Assembly: GCA_963704295.1 (NCBI GenBank)
Contig: OY969884.1
Span: 186,001-250,000 of the forward strand
Length of the DNA stretch: 64,000 nucleotides
From: JACCVL01 sp963704295
GTDB taxonomy: Bacteria; Actinomycetota; Actinomycetes; Propionibacteriales; Nocardioidaceae
Direction: 5' to 3'
Part shown: positions 17,824-27,195 of the stretch, one piece after another
How the letters are laid out: every line of letters starts with the position of its first letter
Position numbering within the stretch: position 1 is the stretch's first letter
Program-made: the position numbers and the translations under genes
The notes under the pieces: generated by a model
Databases searched by the model: none
What the model saw: the letters and a program-made list of their open reading frames with translations, nothing else
Told to the model about the DNA's origin: nothing

Positions 17824-18861
17824 TCAGGCGGATGTCCGCTCCCCCACCCTGACCGGCTCCTCCGCCCGGCGCGGGAGCACCCGTTCACCGTTTCGGGTGG
17901 CCACGGCGGCCAACCACGCGGCCAGGGTGCCGATGACCACCCCGCCGACGGCATCGGTGACGTAGTGCCAGCCGAGGTAGACCGTCGACAGCACGGTCAC
18001 CGCGAGGAAAGCCCACAGCGACCAGCGGACCAGCGCGTGCAACCGGGCCAGGTGGGCCACCACGCACGCAGACATCAGGATGCCCACGTGCAGGGAGGCG
18101 AAGGCGGCGATGGTCTGCACCGACGTCGTGGCGTACGGGTCGACGATCACGTCCACCCGCTCGGCCATCATCGACTCCTGGAGGCTGGTCACCCAGGTGT
18201 GCGGCAGGTCGGCGAACTGCTCCGGCTCGCGGTAGATGGGACCCAGCGTGGGGAGCGCGTAGTAGGTCGCGACGCCGAGCACCCAGTCGAGCGTGATCGC
18301 CGTGACGTACCACGCGCCCAGGGCGGTGTTGCGCGACCACACCATGGCCACCGCCAGCGTCAGCGGCACGAACACGATCCACGCGACGTAGGCGAAGCTC
18401 AGCAGGTGCGCGGCGACACCGGTGCCGAGCAGGTCGTGCAGCAGGTCGGCCGGGTCCCGGCCGAACATCAGCACCCGGTCGAGGCTGGCCAGGGCCGCGT
18501 CGTCGACGCCGTTGCGGACGAAGGGGAGGAAGCTCTTGAGGTTCCGGAACGCCGCGTAGGTGAGGTACCAGCTGCCCAGCCCGACGAGCACCAGCTGGAC
18601 CTGGCGGGCTGGCCACCGCTCCTGCCAGACGTCGACCAGGCTGCGCCGCAGGCCGCCGGCCGCCCAGGCGCGGGCCACCACCCGCGGGAGCACGTCCACG
18701 AGCACGGCCGCGGTGATGACGGCCGGCAGCCACAGGTACGCGGGGCCGATGGCGCCGTCCGGGTCACGCAGCGGCAGGTCGTGGACGTCCGCGACCACGT
18801 ACGCCGTCGCGGCCAGCCCGAGGGCGAGCACGACCGCGAAGGCGTAGGAGCGCAGAACCAT
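17824..18861 (-). CDS. PAP2 superfamily membrane phosphatase/transferase
   Basis: A 345-residue polytopic membrane protein with about eight hydrophobic segments. The PAP2 active-site signatures are visible late in the sequence: IAAFASLHVGILMSA (SxHxxxx motif) and VYLGWHYVTDAVGG (second histidine with the trailing aspartate). This resembles the inositol-phosphoceramide-synthase/AUR1-like PAP2 branch. It probably acts on lipid phosphates at the outer membrane face. A TACCCT box ends 8 nt before the ATG at 18861. Confidence 0.85.
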   Translation of the reverse strand: MVLRSYAFAVVLALGLAATAYVVADVHDLPLRDPDGAIGPAYLWLPAVITAAVLVDVLPRVVARAWAAGGLRRSLVDVWQERWPARQVQLVLVGLGSWYLTYAAFRNLKSFLPFVRNGVDDAALASLDRVLMFGRDPADLLHDLLGTGVAAHLLSFAYVAWIVFVPLTLAVAMVWSRNTALGAWYVTAITLDWVLGVATYYALPTLGPIYREPEQFADLPHTWVTSLQESMMAERVDVIVDPYATTSVQTIAAFASLHVGILMSACVVAHLARLHALVRWSLWAFLAVTVLSTVYLGWHYVTDAVGGVVIGTLAAWLAAVATRNGERVLPRRAEEPVRVGERTSA

Positions 18862-18869
18862 GGCAGGCC

Positions 18870-18875
18870 AGGGTA
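18870..18875 (-). promoter_or_regulatory. Putative -10 hexamer TACCCT of the PAP2 gene
   Basis: On the minus strand, ends 8 nt before the ATG at 18861. Fits the leaderless pattern of the window. Confidence 0.45.
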
Positions 18876-18887
18876 GTGGACGGCCGG

Positions 18888-19553
18888 TCACTCCCCGGCG
18901 GACGCGCCGACGCCGAGCGGGCGGTAGGCGGCGCCGTACCGCTCCGCGACCCGGGACACGTGTGCATCGACGACCTGCCGGCCCCGGTCGTTGAGCAGCC
19001 CGTCGTGGATGGCGTGCACGATGTCCGGTCGCACGGCGACCAGGTGGTCGAGCACCTCGGCGACCTTGGACCACGGGGCGTGCAGCGCCAGCAACAACGT
19101 CTGCACCGGGACCGGCGGGACCGTGAACGAGTCTCCGGGGTGCAGCACCTCGCCGCCCACCAGGTAGGCGTTGTTCGGCACCACCGGCACGCTGGGGTGG
19201 ATCAGCGCGTGCTGGCCGCCGTGGGTGGTCACGGGCAACCCGCCGGCGTCGAAGTCGTCCCCAGGCCCGACCACCGTGACCCGGTCGCGCGCCGCCTCCC
19301 CGCCCTCCGCGGCCAGCAGCTGCGCCACCGGGGCCGGACCCCAGACCCGCAGGTCGGGACGCTCGCTCAGCAGCCGGGCCAGGACCGGCGCGTCCACGTG
19401 GTCCGGGTGCTCGTGGGTGACCAGAATCGCGTCCACGCCGGTCAGCGCCCGGTCCAGCTCCGCGGCGCCGGAGAAGCCGCCCGGGTCGATCACCAGCGCC
19501 CCGCCCGGCGACTGCAGCCGGACACAGGAGTGGGTGTACTTCACCACCCGCAT
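18888..19553 (-). CDS. Metallo-beta-lactamase fold hydrolase (UlaG-like)
   Basis: 221 residues. The metal-binding signature THEHPDHVD is at about residue 50, with later histidines in GGQHALIHP and the aspartate in LHPGDSF. The N-terminus (RVVKYTHSCVRL) and overall length match the YtnP/UlaG-like L-ascorbate-6-phosphate lactonase relatives in Pfam MBL families. The substrate is unknown. It is read in the same direction as the PAP2 gene, 26 bp upstream of it. Confidence 0.82.
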   Translation of the reverse strand: MRVVKYTHSCVRLQSPGGALVIDPGGFSGAAELDRALTGVDAILVTHEHPDHVDAPVLARLLSERPDLRVWGPAPVAQLLAAEGGEAARDRVTVVGPGDDFDAGGLPVTTHGGQHALIHPSVPVVPNNAYLVGGEVLHPGDSFTVPPVPVQTLLLALHAPWSKVAEVLDHLVAVRPDIVHAIHDGLLNDRGRQVVDAHVSRVAERYGAAYRPLGVGASAGE

Positions 19554-19653
19554 CGCGCGCTCGCCTCCTCGGTCCGCCCCCACTCCGCCGCGGGGGCTCT
19601 GCGCCCAGCCTGCCCGCCCCGACGGCGCGGTGCTGGTGTGCCAGGCTGCCGGA

Positions 19654-20241
19654 ATGACGCACGACCCCGCCTGCGACCTGGCGACCGGCAGCGCCGCCCC
19701 CGGAGACGCTGCCCCGCCGGGGACTCTGGTCGCGGTGTTCGCCTCCCCGGTCGCGGAGCACCTGGTGCACTTCGCCCAGCACCTGGGCTGGCGCTGCGTG
19801 CTGGTGGAGCCGGTGCCCGACCGGGTGGACCAGCGGCTGCGGGACGCGTGCGACCGGGTGGACGACTCGGTCGGCCAGGCGCTGGAGGCGCTGGAGGCGC
19901 CGGAGACGCCGAAGACGCCGGCCGACGGCGACGGCGCTGCGGCCGACCAGCCGGACGTCGTCGTCACCGACCACGACCGGCCGGAGCTCGGCCCGGTGCT
20001 GCGTGATGCGCTCACCGGCCCGGCGCGCTGGGTCGGCGTCATGGGCAGCCCGCGGCACGCCGCGCCGCACGTGCCCGCACTGCGCTCGCTCGGTGTCCCC
20101 GACGACGTGATCGCCCGGGTGCACCGGCCGATCGGGCTCGACATCGGCTCCCGCACCCCGGCCGAGATCGCGCTGTCCACGCTGGCGGGGCTGCTGGCGG
20201 ACCGCCGCGGCCGTACCGGCCGTGCCGGCCCGGCCCGCTGA
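19654..20241 (+). CDS. XdhC family protein
   Basis: 195 residues. The C-terminal Rossmann part carries the XdhC signature GVMGSPRHAAPH, then LGVPDDVIARVHRPIGLDIGSRTPAEIALS. XdhC proteins insert the sulfurated molybdenum cofactor into xanthine-dehydrogenase-type enzymes. No such enzyme is in the window. A low-complexity linker (EALEALEAPETPKTP) encoded by 9-bp repeats splits the N- and C-halves, and the N-terminal XdhC/CoxI part is shorter than normal. ATG 19654. Confidence 0.78.
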   Translation: MTHDPACDLATGSAAPGDAAPPGTLVAVFASPVAEHLVHFAQHLGWRCVLVEPVPDRVDQRLRDACDRVDDSVGQALEALEAPETPKTPADGDGAAADQPDVVVTDHDRPELGPVLRDALTGPARWVGVMGSPRHAAPHVPALRSLGVPDDVIARVHRPIGLDIGSRTPAEIALSTLAGLLADRRGRTGRAGPAR

Positions 20242-20270
20242 CCCGGCCGCACCTCCCGGACCCCGCGACC

Positions 20271-23200
20271 GTGAGCACCCCCGCCGAGCTGCGCGACCTG
20301 CTGCTCCGGCTGGCCGACCTCTCGCTCGCCGACGGCCACCGGCTCGGCCGCCGGCTGGAGGCCCTGCGCCGGCTCCGCGACCGCCGCCGGCGACAGGACC
20401 TGCTGGCGGCGGTCCGGACCGAGGTGGCCGCGGCCGAGGAGCGGATCCGCCGCAAGCGCGGCGTGCAGCCGCACCTCGCCTACCCCGAGGAGCTCCCGGT
20501 CTCGGCGGCCCGGGCCGAGATCCGCGCCGCCCTCCTCCAGCACCAGGTGGTCGTGCTGGCCGGGGAGACCGGGTCGGGCAAGACCACCCAGCTGCCGAAG
20601 CTGCTGCTGGAGCTCGGCTACGGCCGGCGGGGCTGGATCGGCCACACCCAGCCGCGGCGGATCGCAGCCCGCAGCGTCGCCGAGCGACTGGCCGAGGAGA
20701 TGCGCACCGAGCTCGGCAGCACGGTCGGCTACGCCGTCCGGTTCACCGACCGGGTGGGCGCGGACAGCCTGGTCAAGCTGATGACCGACGGCATCCTGGT
20801 CGCGGAGATCCAGCGCGACCCGCTGCTGCTGGGCTACGACGCGATCGTCGTCGACGAGGCGCACGAGCGGACGCTGAACATCGACTTCCTGCTCGGCTAT
20901 CTGCGCCGGCTGCTGCCGCGCCGACCGGACCTCAAGGTGGTGATCACCTCCGCGACCATCGATCCGGACAAGATCGCCCGGCACTTCGGCGACGCCCCGG
21001 TGCTGGAGGTGTCCGGGCGGACGTACCCCGTGGAGATCCGCTACCGGCCGGTCGTCGACCCGGAGGCGGCGCCGGAGGACCCAGCCGCCGACCCGGACCG
21101 CGACCCGCTGCAGGCGCTGTCCGACGCGGTCGACGAGGTCTGTGCCGAGGGACCCGGCGACGTGCTGGTGTTCCTGTCCGGCGAGCGCGAGATCCGCGAC
21201 GCGGCCGACGTCCTGGCCGGCTCCCAGCCGGCAGCGACCGAGATCGTCCCGCTGTACGGGCGGCTGTCGGCGGCCGAGCAGCACCGGGTGTTCGCGCCGC
21301 ACCCGGGGCGACGGATCGTGCTCGCCACCAACGTCGCGGAGACGTCGCTGACCGTGCCGGGCATCCGCTACGTCGTCGACTCCGGGGTGGCCCGGATCTC
21401 CCGCTACAGCCAGCGCCTCAAGGTGCAGCGGCTGCCGATCGAGCCGGTGTCGCAGGCGTCGGCGGATCAGCGGGCCGGTCGGTGCGGGCGGACCTCCGAC
21501 GGCATCTGCATCCGGCTCTACTCCGCGGACGACTACGCGTCCCGTCCCCGCTTCACCGACCCGGAGATCCTGCGGACCAACCTCGCGTCCGTGGTGCTGC
21601 GGATGGCCGCGCTGGGCCTGGGCGAGGTGGCCGACTTCGGCTTCGTCGACCCGCCGGACCCCCGCGCCGTGCGCGACGGCGTGCAGCTGCTGGAGGAGCT
21701 CGGTGCGCTCGATCCCGCCGGCGGCCCCCCGTCGCGCCGGCTCACCACCATCGGTCGCCGGCTCTCCCGGCTGCCGCTGGACCCCCGGCAGGGCCGGATG
21801 GTGCTGGAGGCGGACCGGCTGGGCTGCGTGCGGGAGGTGCTGGTGGTGGCCGCGGCGCTGACGATCCAGGACCCGAGGGAGCGTCCCGCCGAGCGGCGTC
21901 AGGCCGCGGACGCCGCGCACGCGCGGTTCCGGGACCCCACCTCCGACCTGCTGTCGTACCTCTCGCTGTGGCGGTACCTGCGGACGCAGCAGCGGGCGCT
22001 CAGCTCGAACCGGTTCCGCCGGATGTGCCGCCAGGAGTTCCTGCACCATCTCCGGGTCCGGGAGTGGCAGGACCTGGTCGCCCAGCTGCGCCGGGTGCTG
22101 GCCGAGCTCGACGTCCCGCTGTCCAGCTCACCCGACGACCCGGACCGGGTGCACCAGGCCCTGCTCGCCGGGCTGCTGTCGCACGTCGGGATGCGGCTGC
22201 CGGAGGGGCGGGAGTACCTCGGCCCCCGGAACGCGCGGTTCGCGATCTTCCCGGGGTCCGGGCTGGCCGGCTCGAGGCCGGAGTGGGTGGTCGCCGGCGA
22301 GCTGGTGGAGACGTCCCGCCTCTGGGGGCGCGAGGTGGCGCGGATCGACCCGGCCTGGGTCGAGCCGCTCGCCGGACACCTCGTGCGGCGCAGCTACGCC
22401 GAGCCGCACTGGGAGCGGCGCCAGGCCTCGGCGGTCGCGTCGGAGACCGTCACCCTGTACGGACTGCCGATCGTGAGCGGCCGCCGGGTGCAGCTCGGGC
22501 GGGTGGACCCGCAGGCGGCGCGCGAGCTGTTCATCCGCCATGCCCTCGTCGAGGGTGACTGGGACACCCGGCACCCTTTCCACGCCGCCAACCGCGCGCT
22601 GCTCGCGGAGGTGGCAGACCTCGAGGACCGCACCCGGCGACGCGACATCGCGGTCGACGAGGAGGCCCTGGTGGCGTTCTACGCCGAGCGGATCCCCGAG
22701 TCCGTCGTGTCCGGCCGGCACTTCGACACCTGGTGGAAGCACGAGCGCCGGGAGCGGCCGGACCTGCTGACGTTCGACCGCGCGCTCCTGGTCCGCCCCG
22801 ACGCGGGGGACGTCGACCCGCAGGCGTACCCGGACACCTGGACGGTGGGCGACCGGGTGCTGCCGCTGTCGTACGCGTTCGAGCCCGGGGACCGGCGCGA
22901 CGGCGTCACGGTCGACGTCCCGCTCGCCCTGCTGCACCACCTGCAGCCCGCGGACTTCGCCTGGCAGGTGCCGGGCCTGCGGCTCGAGTTGGTGACCGCC
23001 CTGATCCGGTCCCTGCCGAAGCCGCTGCGGCGCCAGCTCGTGCCCGCCCCCGACCACGCCGCGGCCGTGCTCCCCGCGCTGGACCCGGGTGAGACCGCCG
23101 GCGGGCTGCTGGCCGCCCTGTCCGACGAGCTGCGCCGCCGCACCGGCGTGCTGGTGCCGGTGGACGCCTACGAGCTGGACCGGCTGCCCGACCACCTGCT

Positions 23201-24209
23201 GGTGACCTTCCGGGTGGTCGACGAACGGGGCGCCGAGGTGGCCGCCGGCAAGGACCTCGCCGCGCTGCAGGACCGGCTGCGCGAGCGCCTGCGGGCCACC
23301 CTCACGGCCGCGTCCAGCGGCCTCGAGCGGACCGGCATGGTCGGCTGGGAGCTGCCCGAGCCGCTGCCGCGAACCGTGGCGTCGAGCCGGGCCGGGCACA
23401 CCGTCACCGGCTACCCGGCCCTGGTGGACGAGGGGGCCAGCGTCGGGGTCCGGGTGCTCGAGGCCGAGCCGGCCCGGGACCGGGCGATGCTCGCCGGCAC
23501 CGTCCGGCTGCTCCGGCTCACCCTCCCCTCCCCTGTCACGGCGGTGGTGCGCGGTCTCGACAACACGACCAAGCTGGCGCTCGGCCACCAGCCGTACGCG
23601 TCGGTGCGGCTGCTGCTCGAGGACTGTGCGGACTGTGCGGCCGCGCACCTGGTGCGGACCGCCGGTGGCCCGGCGTGGGACGCCGAGACGTTCGGACGGC
23701 TGAGCACGGCGGTGCGGGCCGAGCTGGTCCCCGCCACGGGCGCCGTCGTCGGCACTGTCAGCCGCGTGCTGGCCGACGCCCACACCGCGCGGGCCCGGCT
23801 GGACGCGGTCGGCTCGGCCTCGCTGGAGGCGGTCCGGGACGACATCGGCTGGCAGCTCGACGACCTGGTCGGGCCCGGCTTCGTCACCGCGGCCGGGTGG
23901 GACCGGCTGCCGGACCTGGCTCGGTACCTGCGGGGAGTGCTGGTGCGGCTGGACCGGTTGGCCGACGACCCCCGGCGCGACCTGGCCCGGCTGGACGAGC
24001 TGCTGGCCGTCCAGGCGGCGTACGAGCAGGCGATGAACGCCGTCCCGGACGGCCGCGAGCTGCCCCCGGAGCTGCCGGAGGTGCGCTGGCTGCTGGAGGA
24101 GCTGCGGCTCGGCCTGTTCGCTCCGTCGGTCCGGGCCGCACCCGGTGCCTCCGCCACCCGCATCCGCCGCCTGCTCGCCGCCGCCTCAGGCTCCTCCTCC
24201 TCTCGCTGA
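20271..24209 (+). CDS. hrpA: ATP-dependent RNA helicase HrpA
   Basis: A 1312-residue DEAH-box helicase. Walker A GETGSGKTT is at residues 98-106, motif II DEAH at 195-198, motif III SAT soon after, and motif VI QRAGRCGR in the second RecA domain. HA2, OB-fold and the long C-terminal DUF3418 domain typical of full-length HrpA follow. The length matches the family (about 1300). It remodels RNA-protein complexes, including stalled or collided ribosomes in E. coli. The GTG start lies 29 bp after the XdhC-like stop. The 3' end overlaps the convergent MarR gene by 24 nt. Confidence 0.95.
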   Translation: MSTPAELRDLLLRLADLSLADGHRLGRRLEALRRLRDRRRRQDLLAAVRTEVAAAEERIRRKRGVQPHLAYPEELPVSAARAEIRAALLQHQVVVLAGETGSGKTTQLPKLLLELGYGRRGWIGHTQPRRIAARSVAERLAEEMRTELGSTVGYAVRFTDRVGADSLVKLMTDGILVAEIQRDPLLLGYDAIVVDEAHERTLNIDFLLGYLRRLLPRRPDLKVVITSATIDPDKIARHFGDAPVLEVSGRTYPVEIRYRPVVDPEAAPEDPAADPDRDPLQALSDAVDEVCAEGPGDVLVFLSGEREIRDAADVLAGSQPAATEIVPLYGRLSAAEQHRVFAPHPGRRIVLATNVAETSLTVPGIRYVVDSGVARISRYSQRLKVQRLPIEPVSQASADQRAGRCGRTSDGICIRLYSADDYASRPRFTDPEILRTNLASVVLRMAALGLGEVADFGFVDPPDPRAVRDGVQLLEELGALDPAGGPPSRRLTTIGRRLSRLPLDPRQGRMVLEADRLGCVREVLVVAAALTIQDPRERPAERRQAADAAHARFRDPTSDLLSYLSLWRYLRTQQRALSSNRFRRMCRQEFLHHLRVREWQDLVAQLRRVLAELDVPLSSSPDDPDRVHQALLAGLLSHVGMRLPEGREYLGPRNARFAIFPGSGLAGSRPEWVVAGELVETSRLWGREVARIDPAWVEPLAGHLVRRSYAEPHWERRQASAVASETVTLYGLPIVSGRRVQLGRVDPQAARELFIRHALVEGDWDTRHPFHAANRALLAEVADLEDRTRRRDIAVDEEALVAFYAERIPESVVSGRHFDTWWKHERRERPDLLTFDRALLVRPDAGDVDPQAYPDTWTVGDRVLPLSYAFEPGDRRDGVTVDVPLALLHHLQPADFAWQVPGLRLELVTALIRSLPKPLRRQLVPAPDHAAAVLPALDPGETAGGLLAALSDELRRRTGVLVPVDAYELDRLPDHLLVTFRVVDERGAEVAAGKDLAALQDRLRERLRATLTAASSGLERTGMVGWELPEPLPRTVASSRAGHTVTGYPALVDEGASVGVRVLEAEPARDRAMLAGTVRLLRLTLPSPVTAVVRGLDNTTKLALGHQPYASVRLLLEDCADCAAAHLVRTAGGPAWDAETFGRLSTAVRAELVPATGAVVGTVSRVLADAHTARARLDAVGSASLEAVRDDIGWQLDDLVGPGFVTAAGWDRLPDLARYLRGVLVRLDRLADDPRRDLARLDELLAVQAAYEQAMNAVPDGRELPPELPEVRWLLEELRLGLFAPSVRAAPGASATRIRRLLAAASGSSSSR

Positions 24210-24707
24210 AAGTGGGGCGGGCGGGCCGGGCGGTGCGGCGTCCAGGGTGGTGTTCAACCGCTGCAGCAGGTCGGCGAGGGCGACCAGGTCCGCCTCCGGC
24301 CAGCCACCCAGGACCTGCGCCAGCCCGGCCAGCCGCTCGGCTCGTACCCGGGCCACCCGGTCCACCCCGTCCGGGCTCAGCCGGACCAGCCGGGCGCGGC
24401 GGTCCTGGGGGTCGGCGACCCGCTGCACCAGCCCCAGCCGTTCCAGCCGGGCCAGCCCGCGGCTCAGGGTCGACTTGTGCAGCCGGAGCCGGTCGGCCAG
24501 CGCCGCCACCCGCACCTCCGGGGTCGCGCCGTCCCGCTCGGCGTCCACGATCGCGAGCAGCAGCGTGTAGCCCGCGACGTCGAGCCGGGGGTGCACCACG
24601 GGGGCGTACGCGGACAGCGCGGCCCGCATCCGGCGGGCCAGCCGGGTGAGCTCGTGCTCGACCCGGGCCTGCGGGCCGGCCTCGGTGCCCAGGGTCTGGT
24701 CCGGCAC
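24186..24707 (-). CDS. MarR family transcriptional regulator
   Basis: 173 residues with the MarR winged helix: VAALADRLRLHKSTLSRGLARLERLGLVQRV followed by the wing DPQDRRARLVRLSPDG. The start is GTG 24707, as no ATG is in frame nearby. It is divergent from the DUF2252 gene (97 bp between starts) and could regulate it, but no operator is obvious. The C-terminus is Pro/Gly-rich and overlaps the end of hrpA. Confidence 0.85.
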   Translation of the reverse strand: MPDQTLGTEAGPQARVEHELTRLARRMRAALSAYAPVVHPRLDVAGYTLLLAIVDAERDGATPEVRVAALADRLRLHKSTLSRGLARLERLGLVQRVADPQDRRARLVRLSPDGVDRVARVRAERLAGLAQVLGGWPEADLVALADLLQRLNTTLDAAPPGPPAPLSARGGGA

Positions 24708-24803
24708 CGTTGCATCCTGCCGCAGCGACCCCCCAGGTGCCGAACGGCACGCTGGCCCCTACCGTCGAGGCGGCAGCGACCGACGAGCAGGCGGAGTGCA
24801 GCG

Positions 24804-26120
24804 ATGGCCACCAAGCGACAGCGGACGCAGCGGATCATCGACGTGCTGGAGGACGCCTTCGCCGACCTGATGGAGGCCGATCCGATCGCCTTCCGGCTGA
24901 AGTTCCGCAAGATGGCGGCCGACCCGTTCGCGTTCTACCGCGGCAGCGCCTGCCTGTTCTTCGCCGACCAGGACGAGAGCGACGACCCGTGGAACGACAC
25001 GAAGACGTCGCGGGTGTGGATCCACGGAGACCTGCACGCCAAGAACTTCGGCACCTACATGAACTCCGACGGCATCCTGGTCTTCGACGTCAACGACTTC
25101 GACGAGGCCTACCTCGGCCCGTTCACCTGGGACCTGATCCGGTTCGTCGCCAGTCTCGCGCTGATGGGCCGGGCGAAGGCCTTCCCTGACGACACGGTGC
25201 GCGACCTGGCCAGTGGGTACCTGGTCGCGTACGCCGACCAGGTCAGCCACTACGTCGACGGTGACGACGACGAGGAGTTCGCACTCCGGCTGGACAACAC
25301 CTCCGGCGCCGTGCACGACGCGCTGCTCGCCGCGAAGACGTCCAGCCGCACCGCCCTGCTAAGCCGAACCACCGAGATCAGCGGCCACGAGCGCCGGTTC
25401 AGCGACTCCGGCACGGCGCGCCGGCTCGGACCTGACGAGCACTACAAGGTGATGCAGGGCTACCAGGCGTATCTCGACACCATCCCGGCCGAGCGGCGCC
25501 GCGACGATGAGCTGTTCTACCGGGTCAAGGACGTCGTCGGCCGGTCCGGCTTCGGCATCGGCAGCGCGGGCCTGCCCGCCTACAACGTGCTGATCGAGGG
25601 CCACAACCAGGCGCTGGAGAACGACATCGTGCTCTCCCTCAAGCAGGGGAACGTTCCGGCGCTGAGCCACGTACGCAACGACAAGCGCGCCAACGACTAC
25701 TTCTCGCACGAGGGACATCGCACGGTCGTGTCCCAGCGGGCGCTGCAGGTGCACACCGACCCGCTGCTCGGCTGGTGCACGGTCGACGACACCGGCTTCG
25801 TGGTCTCCGAGCTGTCGCCGTACGAGGCGGACCTCGACTGGGATGCGCTGACCGAGCCGGACGAGGTGGCCCCGGTCCTCACCGACCTGGGCCGCGCGAC
25901 TGCGAAGGTGCACTGCGCGTCGGACCAGGACAGCGACGAGAGCCTGGTGCAGTTCCAGACCGAGGTGGCCATCGCCAAGGTGGTGAGCGGGCGCCGGGAC
26001 GACCTGATCGAGGATCTGCTCGACCGGGCGCTGGCCTACGCCGAGACGGCCCGCGCGGACTACGAGCTCTTCGTCGACGCGTTCCGCAACAACCGCATCG
26101 GCGGGGTCAGTGCGACGTAG
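24804..26120 (+). CDS. DUF2252 family protein
   Basis: 438 residues. The core is kinase-like in layout: FYRGSACLFF, WIHGDLHAKNFGTY and VFDVNDFDEAYLGPFTWDL resemble the HGD and DFD elements of aminoglycoside-phosphotransferase folds. These are the diagnostic blocks of DUF2252 (PF10009). The function is not established. ATG 24804 follows a weak purine stretch. No membrane segments. It is common in actinobacteria and proteobacteria. Confidence 0.85.
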   Translation: MATKRQRTQRIIDVLEDAFADLMEADPIAFRLKFRKMAADPFAFYRGSACLFFADQDESDDPWNDTKTSRVWIHGDLHAKNFGTYMNSDGILVFDVNDFDEAYLGPFTWDLIRFVASLALMGRAKAFPDDTVRDLASGYLVAYADQVSHYVDGDDDEEFALRLDNTSGAVHDALLAAKTSSRTALLSRTTEISGHERRFSDSGTARRLGPDEHYKVMQGYQAYLDTIPAERRRDDELFYRVKDVVGRSGFGIGSAGLPAYNVLIEGHNQALENDIVLSLKQGNVPALSHVRNDKRANDYFSHEGHRTVVSQRALQVHTDPLLGWCTVDDTGFVVSELSPYEADLDWDALTEPDEVAPVLTDLGRATAKVHCASDQDSDESLVQFQTEVAIAKVVSGRRDDLIEDLLDRALAYAETARADYELFVDAFRNNRIGGVSAT

Positions 26121-26136
26121 CCGGACAGCGCCCGGC

Positions 26137-26142
26137 TACGTT
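26137..26142 (+). promoter_or_regulatory. Putative -10 hexamer TACGTT before the dehydrogenase remnant
   Basis: Ends 7 nt before GTG 26150, so the promoter of the decayed gene is still recognisable and may now drive the downstream methyltransferase. Confidence 0.4.
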
Positions 26143-26149
26143 GACGCGC

Positions 26150-26437
26150 GTGAGAGCCACCGTCCTGCACGCGCCCCGCGACGTCCGCTCCGAGCTGGTC
26201 CCCGATCCCACCGTGGTGCTGGACACCGACGCCCTGGTACGGGTGGTGGCCGGCTGCGTCTGCGGCTGGGACCCGTGGCCGTTCCGGGGTGAGAACGCGG
26301 TCGCCGAGCCGACCCGGATCGTCGGCACGCTGGATGCGTCACCGGTGTTCGACCAGGAGCTGCCGCTGAACCGGGTCGCAGAGGCCTACGCCGCGATGGA
26401 CGAGCGGCGCGCGATCAAGAGCCTGCTGCGGCCCTGA
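26150..26437 (+). pseudogene. Zinc-dependent alcohol dehydrogenase with a large in-frame internal deletion
   Basis: Only 95 codons remain of an MDR-family enzyme of about 340 residues. The N-terminal 50 residues (VRATVLHAPRDV, ACVCGWDPWPFRGEN with the first zinc cysteine in CGWD) run directly into the last 40 (ASPVFDQELPLNRVAEAYAAMDERRAIKSLLRP). The catalytic GHE motif, structural zinc loop and Rossmann fold are gone. The reading frame is intact across the junction near TRIVGTLD, so a short peptide may still be made, but it cannot be an active dehydrogenase. The closest intact relatives appear to be actinobacterial zinc-dependent IMP-like oxidoreductases. Confidence 0.75.
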
Positions 26438-26439
26438 CC

Positions 26440-27195
26440 GTGGACCCTCGCCGCGACGTCGAACGCTCGAGGGCGGAGCCGACCCGCTTCGCCCAGCAGC
26501 TGTTCGACGGGTTGCCTCGCCGCTACGACCGGCTCGGGCTGCTGCTGTCGTTCGGGCAGGACCGGCGCTGGCGGCGGGCGATGGTCGACCCGGTGGCGGC
26601 CATGGTGCCCGCGCCCGCGGTGGTGGCCGACGTGGCGTGCGGGACCGCCGGAGTGACCACGCAGCTCGCCCGGCGGACCTCTGCCCGGGTGGTCGGGGTC
26701 GACCTGACCGAGCAGATGCTCCGGGTCGGGTCGGATCGGGTGGCTGCCGCCGGCTGCGCGGACCGGGTCGCCCTGGTCGCCGGGCGGGGCGAGCAGCTCC
26801 CACTCGCCGACGGCAGCGTCGACGCGCTGACGTTCACCTACCTGCTGCGCTACGTGACCGACCCGGCGGCAACGCTGCGTGAACTGGCCCGGGTGGTCCG
26901 GCCCGGCGGGGTGATGGCGAGCCTGGAGTTCGCCGTGCCCGAGTCCCCGGTCTGGCACCCCGCCTGGGTGGCCTACACCCGGGCATTGCTGCCGCTGGGC
27001 GGGCTGGTCACCGGCGGCCGGGAGTGGTTCCAGGTCGGGCGCTTCCTCGGGCCGTCGATCAGCGCGCACTACACCCGCTACCCGGTCGACTGGCACCGGG
27101 ACGCCTGGGAGCAGGCCGGCCTGGAGCAGGTACGCGTCCGCCGGATGAGCCTGGGCGGGGGCCTCGTCATGTGGGGCCGGCGCTCGCATGCCTGA
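26440..27195 (+). CDS. UbiE/MenG-like class I SAM-dependent methyltransferase
   Basis: 251 residues. The start resembles UbiE (FDGLPRRYDRLGLLLSFGQDRRWRR), then comes motif I VADVACGTAGVTTQLAR, the acidic VVGVDLTEQML, and post-motifs LPLADGSVDALTFTYLLRYV and LARVVRPGG. This matches demethylmenaquinone methyltransferase relatives, but the second half is less conserved, so the substrate may differ. GTG 26440 is 2 bp after the dehydrogenase remnant. The stop overlaps the next gene by 8 nt. Confidence 0.78.
   Translation: MDPRRDVERSRAEPTRFAQQLFDGLPRRYDRLGLLLSFGQDRRWRRAMVDPVAAMVPAPAVVADVACGTAGVTTQLARRTSARVVGVDLTEQMLRVGSDRVAAAGCADRVALVAGRGEQLPLADGSVDALTFTYLLRYVTDPAATLRELARVVRPGGVMASLEFAVPESPVWHPAWVAYTRALLPLGGLVTGGREWFQVGRFLGPSISAHYTRYPVDWHRDAWEQAGLEQVRVRRMSLGGGLVMWGRRSHA

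Noticed and set aside
18888..22049. Very long minus-strand frame of 1053 codons opposite hrpA
   Set aside because: Only its last 222 codons (18888-19553) carry a real gene (MBL fold); the rest is an antisense shadow of hrpA and the XdhC-like gene with no homology.
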